Positions 13,032 to 20,600 of a DNA stretch of 33,713 nt are shown here, in pieces. The position numbers were made by a program, and so were the translations under genes. The notes under the pieces were generated by a model. It did not search any database and had not been told where the DNA came from. It saw only the letters and a program-made list of their open reading frames with translations. The number at the start of each line of letters is the position of its first letter. Within the stretch, counting starts at the first letter, position 1. The stretch is from IMG/VR virus record IMGVR_UViG_3300010354_000306, positions 1-33,713 of that record, one strand, 5' to 3'. Origin of the DNA: a virus.

Positions 13032-14183
13032 TCACGCTGCCGGAGTGATATCCGGAGTCGGCTGAGGCGCTGCGGTATCGGGCTGCACAGTAGGATCGAT
13101 CTTCGTGTAGAGATCCAAGAACGCAGTCTTGGTGTCATTGTCGAAGCGCGAGATGCACATCTGAACGGCCTTTAGGCGGTCATTGAAGATGGCAAAGGTC
13201 TGCGTAATGTGGCACAGCCGACGAGTCGAAACAAGCTCGTCTACGCCACCATCGGCGAAGGTCTTGCGAATGACCTCGGACCACGTGGTCAGCTTGTCCG
13301 CGAAGTCCTCGTCGATCTTGCCGAACTTCTGCATGTGGCGAGACACGATCTTCGTCTCGGTGATGCGGGTCGGATACGGCTGTTCGATGGTCGAGACGAA
13401 GCGCTCGAGAAACGCCTCGTCGATAATGGACGCTGCCACGAAACGGCCGTCCTCAGAACCCTTGCCCTTCGTGTTGGCCGTAGCCAGAACATTGAACCCC
13501 GGAGACGGATGAATGAGCTCACCGGTCTTCTTAATCAAGACAGGCTTGCCTTCTAGAACACCCTGCAGGCACATGATCTTGTTGGTCGCTCGATCGATCT
13601 CGTCGATGAGAAGGATAGCGCCTCGTTCCATGGCCTTGATGACCGGACCTTTGGCGAATACCGTCTCACCGTTGAGCAGTCGGAAACCACCGATGAGGTC
13701 GTCTTCGTCTGTCTCCGGGGAAATTTGCACGCGGATGTACTCACGGCCAGCCTGCGCACAAGCCTGCTCGACCATCATCGTCTTGCCGTTGCCGGAAAGA
13801 CCCGCGATGTAGATAGGATAGAAAGTGCCGGACTTCAGGACCTTCAGGACGTCATCGTAGGCGCCCCACTTCACGTAGGTGGGATCGGCGCTAGGCACAT
13901 AGGTGTCCTGGTTGATCGTCGAGCTGACCTGAGCTGCCAGCTTGAAGCTGGTCGCCGGAGCAGCCGTAGGGGCTGCTGTGGACTGAGCAGCCGGACGAAG
14001 CACCGAGCTGAAGTTGTAAAGTCCACGGGCGATCTTGAACTGGTCGCCGATGAGCTCCGAAGCTCCCTTGAAGCCGAAGCCGAGCTCGACGGCCACGTCA
14101 TCGATCGCCTTGCGGCGGAACTGGACCTGATCGGGGAAGCGAGTCTTGAGGATGTCTAGGATCTGGACTGACTGGGTGTTCAT
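13032..14183 (-). CDS. cobS: MoxR/CobS-like AAA+ ATPase
   Basis: 383 aa. An N-terminal region (1-60) that may bind DNA or a partner, an Ala/Pro/Thr linker (about 64-80), then an AAA+ core: Walker A GLSGNGKT at 128-135, Walker B LLIDEID at 191-197, sensor NVLATANT at 231-238, and a DEAFLERF arginine-finger region. This is the MoxR/CobS class of ATPase, which usually works with a VWA-domain partner; that partner is encoded directly upstream. Phage copies are often labelled CobS (cobaltochelatase subunit), but here a chaperone or remodelling role is just as likely since no CobN is visible in this window. Own promoter box upstream. Confidence 0.85.
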   Translation of the reverse strand: MNTQSVQILDILKTRFPDQVQFRRKAIDDVAVELGFGFKGASELIGDQFKIARGLYNFSSVLRPAAQSTAAPTAAPATSFKLAAQVSSTINQDTYVPSADPTYVKWGAYDDVLKVLKSGTFYPIYIAGLSGNGKTMMVEQACAQAGREYIRVQISPETDEDDLIGGFRLLNGETVFAKGPVIKAMERGAILLIDEIDRATNKIMCLQGVLEGKPVLIKKTGELIHPSPGFNVLATANTKGKGSEDGRFVAASIIDEAFLERFVSTIEQPYPTRITETKIVSRHMQKFGKIDEDFADKLTTWSEVIRKTFADGGVDELVSTRRLCHITQTFAIFNDRLKAVQMCISRFDNDTKTAFLDLYTKIDPTVQPDTAAPQPTPDITPAA

Positions 14184-14210
14184 GATAAAGAAGGAATCAA
14201 CTGTGCCACC

Positions 14211-14239
14211 ATTCTACACTGTTTCGCGGCACTCGTACA
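14211..14239 (-). promoter_or_regulatory. Promoter TGTACG-N17-TAGAAT
   Basis: Minus strand -35 TGTACG (14239-14234), 17-base spacer, -10 TAGAAT (14216-14211). It would start the CobS-like mRNA with about a 20-base leader. Confidence 0.5.
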
Positions 14240-14255
14240 CAGATTTGATGTGCTC

Positions 14256-14281
14256 TAACTTGTTGATGGTCAAACCACTTA
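14256..14281. repeat. Degenerate copy of the TAAGTTGTTG element
   Basis: Plus strand TAACTTGTTGATGGTCAAAC begins a 26-base stretch that covers the stop codon of the VWA gene. About 14 of its first 18 bases agree with the element at 4136, but the inverted repeat is poorly kept. It lies 16 bases upstream of a promoter box, as at 4136 and 16650. Confidence 0.35.
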
Positions 14282-16594
14282 GGCGAGCGCCTCAGCAAAC
14301 TTAGTGACAAAGACTCGGTTGGACTTCTTGGAACCGCTGTACTTCATGAATTCACGAGCGATCTTGCCGCGAGTCATGTCAGCGCTGATTTCCAGCTCGT
14401 CGTCGGTGTCGAATTGCAGCGACGAGCAGTTAGGGACGACGAAGTACTTGTTGTAGCCGAAGCCTTCATCAATGGCCAGAACGTCCGACTTCTTGAACTC
14501 GTTCTGCAGAGTGCTGATCCACTTCTGCCACGCGGTAGATGCACTCATGCCGGTGCCAGCCGTCAGCGCATTAGCCACATGAGTGCCGATCACCGACTGG
14601 GACATGCCAGCAACAAAGAAACCGATGACCTCTGACTTCGTCGTCTCGCGAAGATTGCGAATGAGCTTCGTCGTCATCTTAGAATGGTCGGTGACAACAG
14701 TCTTGCCATTAAGCTTGAAGCGGAAATTGGTGGACTGGCAATAATGGTTGCGGCGCGCGAGATGAGCCGCAGCATTCATGTTTTTGAAGCTGACAGCAGA
14801 TTCCACAGCCTTCACCATGTGGCCATTGCCGTCGGTGAGGAAGATGGAGATCATGCGGTCCGGGTTGAACTTGGCCTTCATGTCCTCGACTACCTTGTGA
14901 GCAACGATCAGAGCCTCGTTCAACGGCGTACCGCCAAGCGACTCGCCGCGACCATGACCACCGGTGGTGGAACGGATGAAGAGGGCGTAGAGCGCATCAT
15001 CAAAGTCGGTCCGATTTAGATCGGAGCTGACGAGCTCGAGGAGGCTCAGGTTGCTGACCAGAATTCGGTTGTAGTCCGTATCCTCAGGAACCATGTAGAA
15101 GTCCGTACGAGCGTCAGCATTGGCAAAACCGTTATCAGAAGTGAAGGCGTAAACCTTGAAAGGAATACCAAGACGGCGGCAGAACAGTGACAGGTTGATC
15201 ACCTGGTTGAGCACCGACGGCAGAACCCTTTGCATGGAGCCAGAATAATCCACAAACATTACCATCGCGTGGTTCTTGGCATTAGCAAGCTTGGTGACGC
15301 TGAGGAAAAGGTCGTCCGACGTCTTGTAGGCATGAAGACGGTTCACGTTGAGCGAACCGGTCTTGGAGACCGTCGAACGGGAGTACTGATACGCCGCCTT
15401 GCGGAGTTCGAACTCCTTGATGAAATTGTTGACTACCTTCTTCGTGTGATCAAGGAACTTGTCGTAGTTCTCGCGCACATGCACGCTTGAGTAACTCGGC
15501 ATGAACATCGAGCTCTGACGACGGTACTCGGCCAACTTGGCGTACGGGATGATCACTTCGTCCAGCTCTTTGACCGACGGAGCAAAGACATCAAGAGTCA
15601 GAAGGGTCTGAACAGACGTATCCAGCAAATCCTGAGACTTGGCCTCGAAGTTCTTCATCGTCTCTGAGACAAACTCGGAAGAAGGATCGGCATGGCGGTT
15701 CACGTTGATCTGGCCATCCTTGTCGGAGGAAGCATCGGTCTCGGCCGGCTTCTCGGTAGACTCCTGAGTGGGAGTTGACTCGGAGGAGGCTTCCGACTTC
15801 TCGCCCTGCTCAGCAGTTTCATCGGAGTTGGCAGAGTCGTTGGAATCGGTCTCAGTCGACTCCTCGTCGGAGTCGTCCGAACCAGAACCATCGGTCTCGT
15901 TAGACTCATCGGACTCCTCTTCAGAGGAGGACTCGTCGCTCGATTCGGTCTGATCGGCCTGCTCGTCACCGGCGTCGTCCTGAATGGCCTCGTCAGCTTC
16001 CGGCTCAGGCGTGGAAGGCTGCTCCTTCTCGTCTTCCGCTTCTTCCTGTTCCTTGAGGAAGGTCTGAAGCTTGAGTGTGGCGGACACTACATCGTCCCAC
16101 GTCTCAGCAGAATTGATCGAGTCAACAATGACTTGCTCCTCAGCGGAGAAGGTGGTGTTGAAGAGGTTGCCGAGCTTGAACTTGAGATTCAGCCGGTCGG
16201 GAAAATTGAGGGTGGACGGGTCGCGGTCGTTGACACCAAAGAAGTTCTCGGCATGCAGTTGACCGTAAGCACGGCGGAAGCAAGAGATGAGACCGGGATA
16301 GGTGTTCTGAACCTTGCGCTCAATTCGAGCGTCCTCGACGATGTTCAGGAGCGTCTTGTTGCAACCGTTCGGAGTATCGAAGGCATCAGCCGGAGTGTAA
16401 AGGGCATGACCGACCTCGTGGCCGCAGAGGAGGTCGTAGACGTCCTTGCCCTTGTTCTTCCAGTTCGGGAGACCGAGGACGCGGTTCTTGACATCGAAGA
16501 AGGCCGTGCTGTAATTGCCGTGCTGGATCCGGATGTTCTCCTTCGCCAGTAGCTTGGCCAGCGTGCCTTGGCTGTTGTCGATGCTATTCATCAT
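14279..16594 (-). CDS. VWA-domain protein with HExxH peptidase-like N-terminus (CobT/MoxR-partner-like)
   Basis: 771 aa in three parts. N-terminal domain with HEVGH at 59-63, a zinc-peptidase-like motif, and a NIVEDARIERK helix at 84-94 that could supply a third ligand. A long acidic linker from about 182 to 293, almost only Asp, Glu, Ser and Thr. C-terminal von Willebrand factor A domain with the metal-ion (MIDAS) site: DYSGS at 449-453, T556 in GGTPLNEAL, and LTDG at 587-590. Pairing with the MoxR/CobS-like ATPase just downstream is the classic AAA+/VWA couple, known from cobalt or magnesium chelatase and protein-maturation systems. Similar phage proteins are labelled peptidase. Substrate unknown. 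Promoter box and palindrome upstream; soluble. Confidence 0.85.
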   Translation of the reverse strand: MMNSIDNSQGTLAKLLAKENIRIQHGNYSTAFFDVKNRVLGLPNWKNKGKDVYDLLCGHEVGHALYTPADAFDTPNGCNKTLLNIVEDARIERKVQNTYPGLISCFRRAYGQLHAENFFGVNDRDPSTLNFPDRLNLKFKLGNLFNTTFSAEEQVIVDSINSAETWDDVVSATLKLQTFLKEQEEAEDEKEQPSTPEPEADEAIQDDAGDEQADQTESSDESSSEEESDESNETDGSGSDDSDEESTETDSNDSANSDETAEQGEKSEASSESTPTQESTEKPAETDASSDKDGQINVNRHADPSSEFVSETMKNFEAKSQDLLDTSVQTLLTLDVFAPSVKELDEVIIPYAKLAEYRRQSSMFMPSYSSVHVRENYDKFLDHTKKVVNNFIKEFELRKAAYQYSRSTVSKTGSLNVNRLHAYKTSDDLFLSVTKLANAKNHAMVMFVDYSGSMQRVLPSVLNQVINLSLFCRRLGIPFKVYAFTSDNGFANADARTDFYMVPEDTDYNRILVSNLSLLELVSSDLNRTDFDDALYALFIRSTTGGHGRGESLGGTPLNEALIVAHKVVEDMKAKFNPDRMISIFLTDGNGHMVKAVESAVSFKNMNAAAHLARRNHYCQSTNFRFKLNGKTVVTDHSKMTTKLIRNLRETTKSEVIGFFVAGMSQSVIGTHVANALTAGTGMSASTAWQKWISTLQNEFKKSDVLAIDEGFGYNKYFVVPNCSSLQFDTDDELEISADMTRGKIAREFMKYSGSKKSNRVFVTKFAEALA

Positions 16595-16600
16595 GTCAAT

Positions 16601-16628
16601 ATCCTACTATGAGGATTGCAAAAGTAAA
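16601..16628 (-). promoter_or_regulatory. Promoter TTTACT-N16-TAGGAT
   Basis: Minus strand -35 TTTACT (16628-16623), 16-base spacer, -10 TAGGAT (16606-16601), then exactly 6 bases to the ATG at 16594. The geometry is the same as at 5904-5932 and would give a leaderless transcript unless AGGA is only a ribosome site. Confidence 0.55.
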
Positions 16629-16649
16629 ACTCATAGTGATGCCGCCGGT

Positions 16650-16674
16650 TAAGTTGTTGGGCATCAACAACTTA
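16650..16674. repeat. Perfect palindrome at operon junction (TAAGTTGTTG element)
   Basis: TAAGTTGTTG / CAACAACTTA, a perfect 10-bp inverted repeat with loop GGCAT, 21 bases after the gene 46 stop and 21 bases upstream of the -35 box at 16623-16628. The minus strand repeats the first 20 bases of the element at 4136 with one change. It could be a 3'-end hairpin or an operator. Confidence 0.65.
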
Positions 16675-16695
16675 GACCGCATTTCTGTTTGCCCG

Positions 16696-18426
16696 TCAAG
16701 CCGCTTTTTGGCGAATCTGTGAGAAATTCTTGTTCTTCTCGAACTCGATCTTGTGTCTCAGTTTACCGTCCAGAGCATCTGTTTTGTGGCTGATGACAAA
16801 TACAGAGGTCTTCCCGTCTGACAGAGTGTGAAGAATCTTGAGCAAGTTCTCAACGCCGTCGTGGTCCATCGAGGAATCGAAAGTTTCATCGAGGATGAGA
16901 AGGTTGGTGGAAATCGAGTTTTTCATCTTAGCGACCTGACGCCACGTGAACAGAAGAGCCAAGTCGATTCGTTGCTTCTCACCCTCGGAGAAGGACGAGT
17001 ACGAGAAGTCATCCCGGTGGCGTGAGCGTATGGTCTCCTCAAACGAATCGTTCAGATTGAACGAGACAAAGAAGTCCAGGATCTGCAGATACTGGTTGAC
17101 GAGTTTGTTCATCACCGGCAAGTACTGCTTGATGACCTTCGTCTTGATGCCGGTGTCTTTGAGCATCTCTGAGATAGCCTGGTTGTAGGTGCCGTCTTCG
17201 TATGCCTCGGCTTTCTTCTGAGAAAGCTTTTCTTTCTCGGTCAACAATGAGTTGAGATTGTCCTCGGCTGCGGTCAGGTCCTCGCTTCCAGTTACGCTGT
17301 TGGCTTCCTTCTCAAGTTCGTTGATATGAAGCTGGAGACGCTTGATCGCCATGTTACGAGAAGTGATCTGGGATGTCAGATCGTTGTAGATCTTCAGGCT
17401 TTCGCCGACGGCCGAAATGGCTTCTCCAAGCTTGATCAACTCGGAGTCCAACTTTTCCTGTCCTTCAGCAAGTTCCTTGGCTTTCGTCTTGCAACCTTCG
17501 ATTCTGAGGTCACGGAAGGCGCCATCTAGTTTTTGGCTGCACGTAGGACACTCACGGTTGTTCTCATAGAACTGCGCGTCTTTCACGACCTTCGTGATGT
17601 TTGATTTGATCTGACCCTGATAGACCATCAGTGATTGCCGCTTTTCGTGAAGCTTGGCAGACTTCTCTTGAGTAGCCGCTAGGTTAGCATCAACAATCTT
17701 CTGATCCTCAAGATTCTCCGCTATCAACTCTTCCATCTCGATCACCATGTTGGCAATCTTGTCGTTGTTCTTCTTCGCGGCTTCCTGAGTGCGTTTACGA
17801 AGGTCCGAGATGTACTTCTTCTGCGTCTCGATCACATGATCGTTCATCTCGGATGAGTGCGTCAGGGCCTGAAGGTCTGAACGATGGATGGCCATCTTCT
17901 CCTTCAGGATCGTGTTCATCTTCGTGAAGATGTTGATGTCCAGCAGATCCTCGATGACCTCTCGCCGATGCTGAGCTGGGAGCTGCATGAACGGCACGAA
18001 GGAAGAGGATCCCAGCACCACGATCTGATGAAAGGACTTGTGGTTCAGCTTCAGGATGTTCTGCTCAAGCACCTTCTGGTAATCCATCGAGTGTGCTTCC
18101 TGGTTTACCAGGGTTCCATTCTGCCAGATCTCAAAGATGCTCGGCTTGATACCGCGAACAATCCTGAAGGGAATCTTTCCTACGGTGAACTCGACGATCA
18201 CCTCGCAACCCTTACCGTTGACCGAGTTGACCAGCTGTGGCTTGTTGATATCGCGGTGCGGTTTGCCGAACAGGGCAAACGACAGCGCATCGAGCAGCGT
18301 GGACTTACCTGCACCATTGGGTCCTACGATCAGCGTAGAACTGCCAGTGTTTAGGTTGATGGATATTGGGGTGTCGCCAGTCGAAAGGAAATTCTTCCAC
18401 TGGATCTTTTCAAATGTGATGGCCAT
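16696..18426 (-). CDS. 46: Recombination nuclease ATPase subunit (gp46, Rad50/SbcC family)
   Basis: 576 aa (T4 gp46 560). SMC-like ATPase. Walker A GPNGAGKS at 35-42, ABC signature SFSEGEKQR at 478-486, Walker B LLILDET at 509-515, and a zinc hook CPTC at 293-296 at the tip of two coiled coils (about 170-290 and 300-420). With gp47 it resects DNA ends and degrades host DNA; T4 needs both for recombination-dependent replication. The ATG is 2 bases after the gene 47 stop, so the pair is co-translated. Membrane segments absent. Confidence 0.96.
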   Translation of the reverse strand: MAITFEKIQWKNFLSTGDTPISINLNTGSSTLIVGPNGAGKSTLLDALSFALFGKPHRDINKPQLVNSVNGKGCEVIVEFTVGKIPFRIVRGIKPSIFEIWQNGTLVNQEAHSMDYQKVLEQNILKLNHKSFHQIVVLGSSSFVPFMQLPAQHRREVIEDLLDINIFTKMNTILKEKMAIHRSDLQALTHSSEMNDHVIETQKKYISDLRKRTQEAAKKNNDKIANMVIEMEELIAENLEDQKIVDANLAATQEKSAKLHEKRQSLMVYQGQIKSNITKVVKDAQFYENNRECPTCSQKLDGAFRDLRIEGCKTKAKELAEGQEKLDSELIKLGEAISAVGESLKIYNDLTSQITSRNMAIKRLQLHINELEKEANSVTGSEDLTAAEDNLNSLLTEKEKLSQKKAEAYEDGTYNQAISEMLKDTGIKTKVIKQYLPVMNKLVNQYLQILDFFVSFNLNDSFEETIRSRHRDDFSYSSFSEGEKQRIDLALLFTWRQVAKMKNSISTNLLILDETFDSSMDHDGVENLLKILHTLSDGKTSVFVISHKTDALDGKLRHKIEFEKNKNFSQIRQKAA

Positions 18427-18428
18427 GA

Positions 18429-19493
18429 TCAGACTACCTCTAAGTTTTGGGCTTCGAGATGTAGTTCGCGAAGCTTGGTCTTGATGGTATCCTTATTTAG
18501 CGATGTCTCAACCGCATCCACGTACGAGTCGATCAGGTGTGACGTATCTGAGATGGGACCAACCGATTCGTCTTGGACGTTCGATCCAGTGAACTCTTCG
18601 TAGTTCTCTGCGATCTTCAGCTCAAGCGGATTCTGCTTTTGGAGCATATCGATGAAGCGGTCGAACTTGAAAAAGTCGGCTTTGTTGAGGACTACAACCT
18701 TGGCAAATTTTCCTGTGCAGCTAGGAACATCGTAGTTATCAGGATCCCTAGTCTTGTCATCGTATATGTATTTGTGAAACAGTACGTGCGGATTGTGAAT
18801 CTGAGTCAACTCGCGAGTATCCGTATCAAATACGTGGAAATACTTATGGTCATTTACGTCCGCCCACGTCATCTCAAACTGTGTGCCGAGGTAGTGGATG
18901 TTGCCCTTCTTCGACTTCGTGTGATAGTGACCTGACCAAACTTCCTCGAATCGTGCAAAGACGTTTGGATCCATTCCCTCATGGGCCGGCATACCGGGAA
19001 GTACGTCGAACCCTTTCAGTTCAAGGTGACCTGCCAGGATAGGAGCATTGCAGGTCTCAACGAACTTCATTGACTCCTCATAGTTCTCCGGATTGATCCA
19101 AGGGAGAACTGCGATGTTGCATCCATCGTATGTCAACACCTTCGGTCGCATCACGATGTTGACATTCTCAACGAAGAATCCTAGCAGTTCCTTCAGCGAA
19201 CACAGGTCATTGGTGTTCTTGTAGACCACATCGTGGTTACCCGGAATGATGTCCATCGTCATCCCCAGATCACGCATAGGCTCTAGAAAGGTCTTGCGGT
19301 TGTGGTGAAGCGCCTTGAAGTTGATGTACTTCCGATGATCGTAGTAATCACCTAGGTGCAGGATCTGCTTGATCCCGTGCTCCTTGCAGTACGGGAAGAA
19401 GACATCACTGTAGAACTTCCCAAAGTAATCCAGGAAAGCATCGGAGGCATTTCTGGCTCCGCAATGAGTATCGTTGAGGATGGCTAACTTCAT
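18429..19493 (-). CDS. 47: Recombination nuclease subunit (gp47, Mre11/SbcD family)
   Basis: 354 aa (T4 gp47 339). Calcineurin-type metallophosphoesterase with all metal motifs: D8-T-H10 in LNDTH, GDYYDH at 48-53, GNHD at 85-88, GHLELK at 155-160 and GHYH at 188-191. It forms the Mre11-like nuclease with gp46. The start ATG overlaps the gp55 stop (ATGA), so 55-47-46 form one coupled unit that joins late-transcription sigma with recombination. Length and motifs are ordinary for the family. Confidence 0.96.
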   Translation of the reverse strand: MKLAILNDTHCGARNASDAFLDYFGKFYSDVFFPYCKEHGIKQILHLGDYYDHRKYINFKALHHNRKTFLEPMRDLGMTMDIIPGNHDVVYKNTNDLCSLKELLGFFVENVNIVMRPKVLTYDGCNIAVLPWINPENYEESMKFVETCNAPILAGHLELKGFDVLPGMPAHEGMDPNVFARFEEVWSGHYHTKSKKGNIHYLGTQFEMTWADVNDHKYFHVFDTDTRELTQIHNPHVLFHKYIYDDKTRDPDNYDVPSCTGKFAKVVVLNKADFFKFDRFIDMLQKQNPLELKIAENYEEFTGSNVQDESVGPISDTSHLIDSYVDAVETSLNKDTIKTKLRELHLEAQNLEVV

Positions 19494-20089
19494 GAGATGA
19501 AGAACTCAAGGTCGGTCTTGACCCGCTTCTTGAAGTCCTTGATCTTCTTGTCGTTCTCTTTTACCTTGTCGATGCGCTTCTTGATGGTCTCGATGAAGCC
19601 GGTATCTTGGAACATTGCTCCGATCTCGTCATCAGGAGATGACATGAAGTTCTCGATGCCGGCATGCTCAATGTAACGGAACTTGATGTCCTGCTGCTTC
19701 TTCTCCTTCATGATACGGCGAAGGAAGGCATAGTAGCAGATCTGCGTAAAATACGCAAAGGCATTAGGCGAACCAGTTCGAGTGGCAGCCTCGATGTTGT
19801 AGTTCATGATGGCCTTGATGCAGTTCTCGACGGCATCCATGACCATCTCCTCACGGTAGGTGTACCGCACGAAATTAGGCTTGTGAGAAAGACCCTCAGC
19901 AATCCGAAGGAAGCAGCGACCGATGTATTCGGGGATCTTGTCTGGCTCCTTACCAGCAGCGATAGACTTTTTGACAGACGTGACGTAGTCGACAACAGCC
20001 TGTGAAAATTCTTTGTTATTTACGTAGTGCTCGCGTTCCTCCTTCGGTTGCGAGGACTTCTTAGGTTTGGTTGATTTCGTGGTTGTCAT
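19490..20089 (-). CDS. 55: Late sigma factor (gp55)
   Basis: 199 aa (T4 gp55 185). A small divergent sigma-70-family protein that redirects host RNA polymerase to NATAAATA late promoters, working with the gp45 clamp. The YREEMVMDAVENCIKAIMNYN and NAFAYFTQICYYAFLRRIMKEKKQQ segments (about 80-131) are the sigma region 2-like core shared with T4-type gp55. The N-terminus is a Lys/Ser-rich basic tail. A TGTACA / TAGTAT promoter box lies just upstream, consistent with pre-late expression. Position next to 47 and 46 matches cyanophage-type genomes. Confidence 0.9.
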   Translation of the reverse strand: MTTTKSTKPKKSSQPKEEREHYVNNKEFSQAVVDYVTSVKKSIAAGKEPDKIPEYIGRCFLRIAEGLSHKPNFVRYTYREEMVMDAVENCIKAIMNYNIEAATRTGSPNAFAYFTQICYYAFLRRIMKEKKQQDIKFRYIEHAGIENFMSSPDDEIGAMFQDTGFIETIKKRIDKVKENDKKIKDFKKRVKTDLEFFIS

Positions 20090-20101
20090 TACTTGCAGAC
20101 C

Positions 20102-20129
20102 ATACTAAACATCAGATTCATCTTGTACA
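20102..20129 (-). promoter_or_regulatory. Promoter TGTACA-N16-TAGTAT
   Basis: Minus strand -35 TGTACA (20129-20124), 16-base spacer, -10 TAGTAT (20107-20102), 12 bases before the gp55 ATG. It places the late sigma gene under the same promoter type as the replication genes. Confidence 0.55.
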
Positions 20130-20162
20130 TCTCAAACTTTCACCGAGCACTCATTCCCGAAG

Positions 20163-20201
20163 TTGTTTACATCCTCGCGGAAAGCCGTTATTTTGTTTAC
20201 A
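20163..20201. repeat. Direct repeat TTGTTTACA, two copies 30 bp apart
   Basis: TTGTTTACA occurs at 20163-20171 and 20193-20201, same orientation, 30 bp apart (about three helical turns), upstream of the gp55 promoter box. This is in the 139-base gap between gp55 and its neighbour, which otherwise holds the promoter and no credible gene. Possible activator or repressor sites. Confidence 0.4.
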
Positions 20202-20228
20202 CTGTTCACCCAGTGGCCACAGTATACC

Positions 20229-20600
20229 CTAGTTCCTATCTGGCTCAGTATCGCCAAAATTAAATTGCTGTTCCCAATTAGGGCTTAATGCACTCGGTGT
20301 AGTGTCGCCATCGCGTCTAGCAACCAAAGCAAAGTAATGCTTCTTTGTGTCATCATCCGGTATAGCAGCGGAGATAACGTGCTCTTTTCTGATCATGTGG
20401 ATTCTTGACTTCGAAGACAGGAACCAATCAGCATAATACGTGGTAGACTGAACACCTTCTTGAGTGGCTACACTATGAACTCGAATCTCGTAGGGATCGC
20501 GAACAAGCATATTTTTCTCAGTATCCGACAGAACCTGACAGATGACAGTCTCACCTGAGACTAACTTTAGAATGACGCTGAGATCCTCGAACTTGCTCAT
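20229..20600 (-). CDS. Conserved phage protein between uvsW and 55, possible Sm-like fold
   Basis: 123 aa. The first 50 residues (LSVILKLVSGETVICQVLSDTEKNMLVRDPYEIRV) look like an Sm/LSm-type small beta barrel: strand, GET turn, strand, and a later SRIHMIRKEHVISA strand. The C-terminal 40 residues are polar. Similar proteins sit between uvsW and 55 in cyanophage-type genomes, as I recall, without a known role. The start codon overlaps the uvsW stop (ATGA). An RNA-binding role would fit an Sm-like fold but is not shown. Confidence 0.65.
   Translation of the reverse strand: MSKFEDLSVILKLVSGETVICQVLSDTEKNMLVRDPYEIRVHSVATQEGVQSTTYYADWFLSSKSRIHMIRKEHVISAAIPDDDTKKHYFALVARRDGDTTPSALSPNWEQQFNFGDTEPDRN

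Noticed and set aside
20090-20131. 13-codon open frame ending TAATG at the gp55 start
   Set aside because: It has no ribosome site and its sequence is explained by the TGTACA/TAGTAT promoter box; a leader peptide is not supported.
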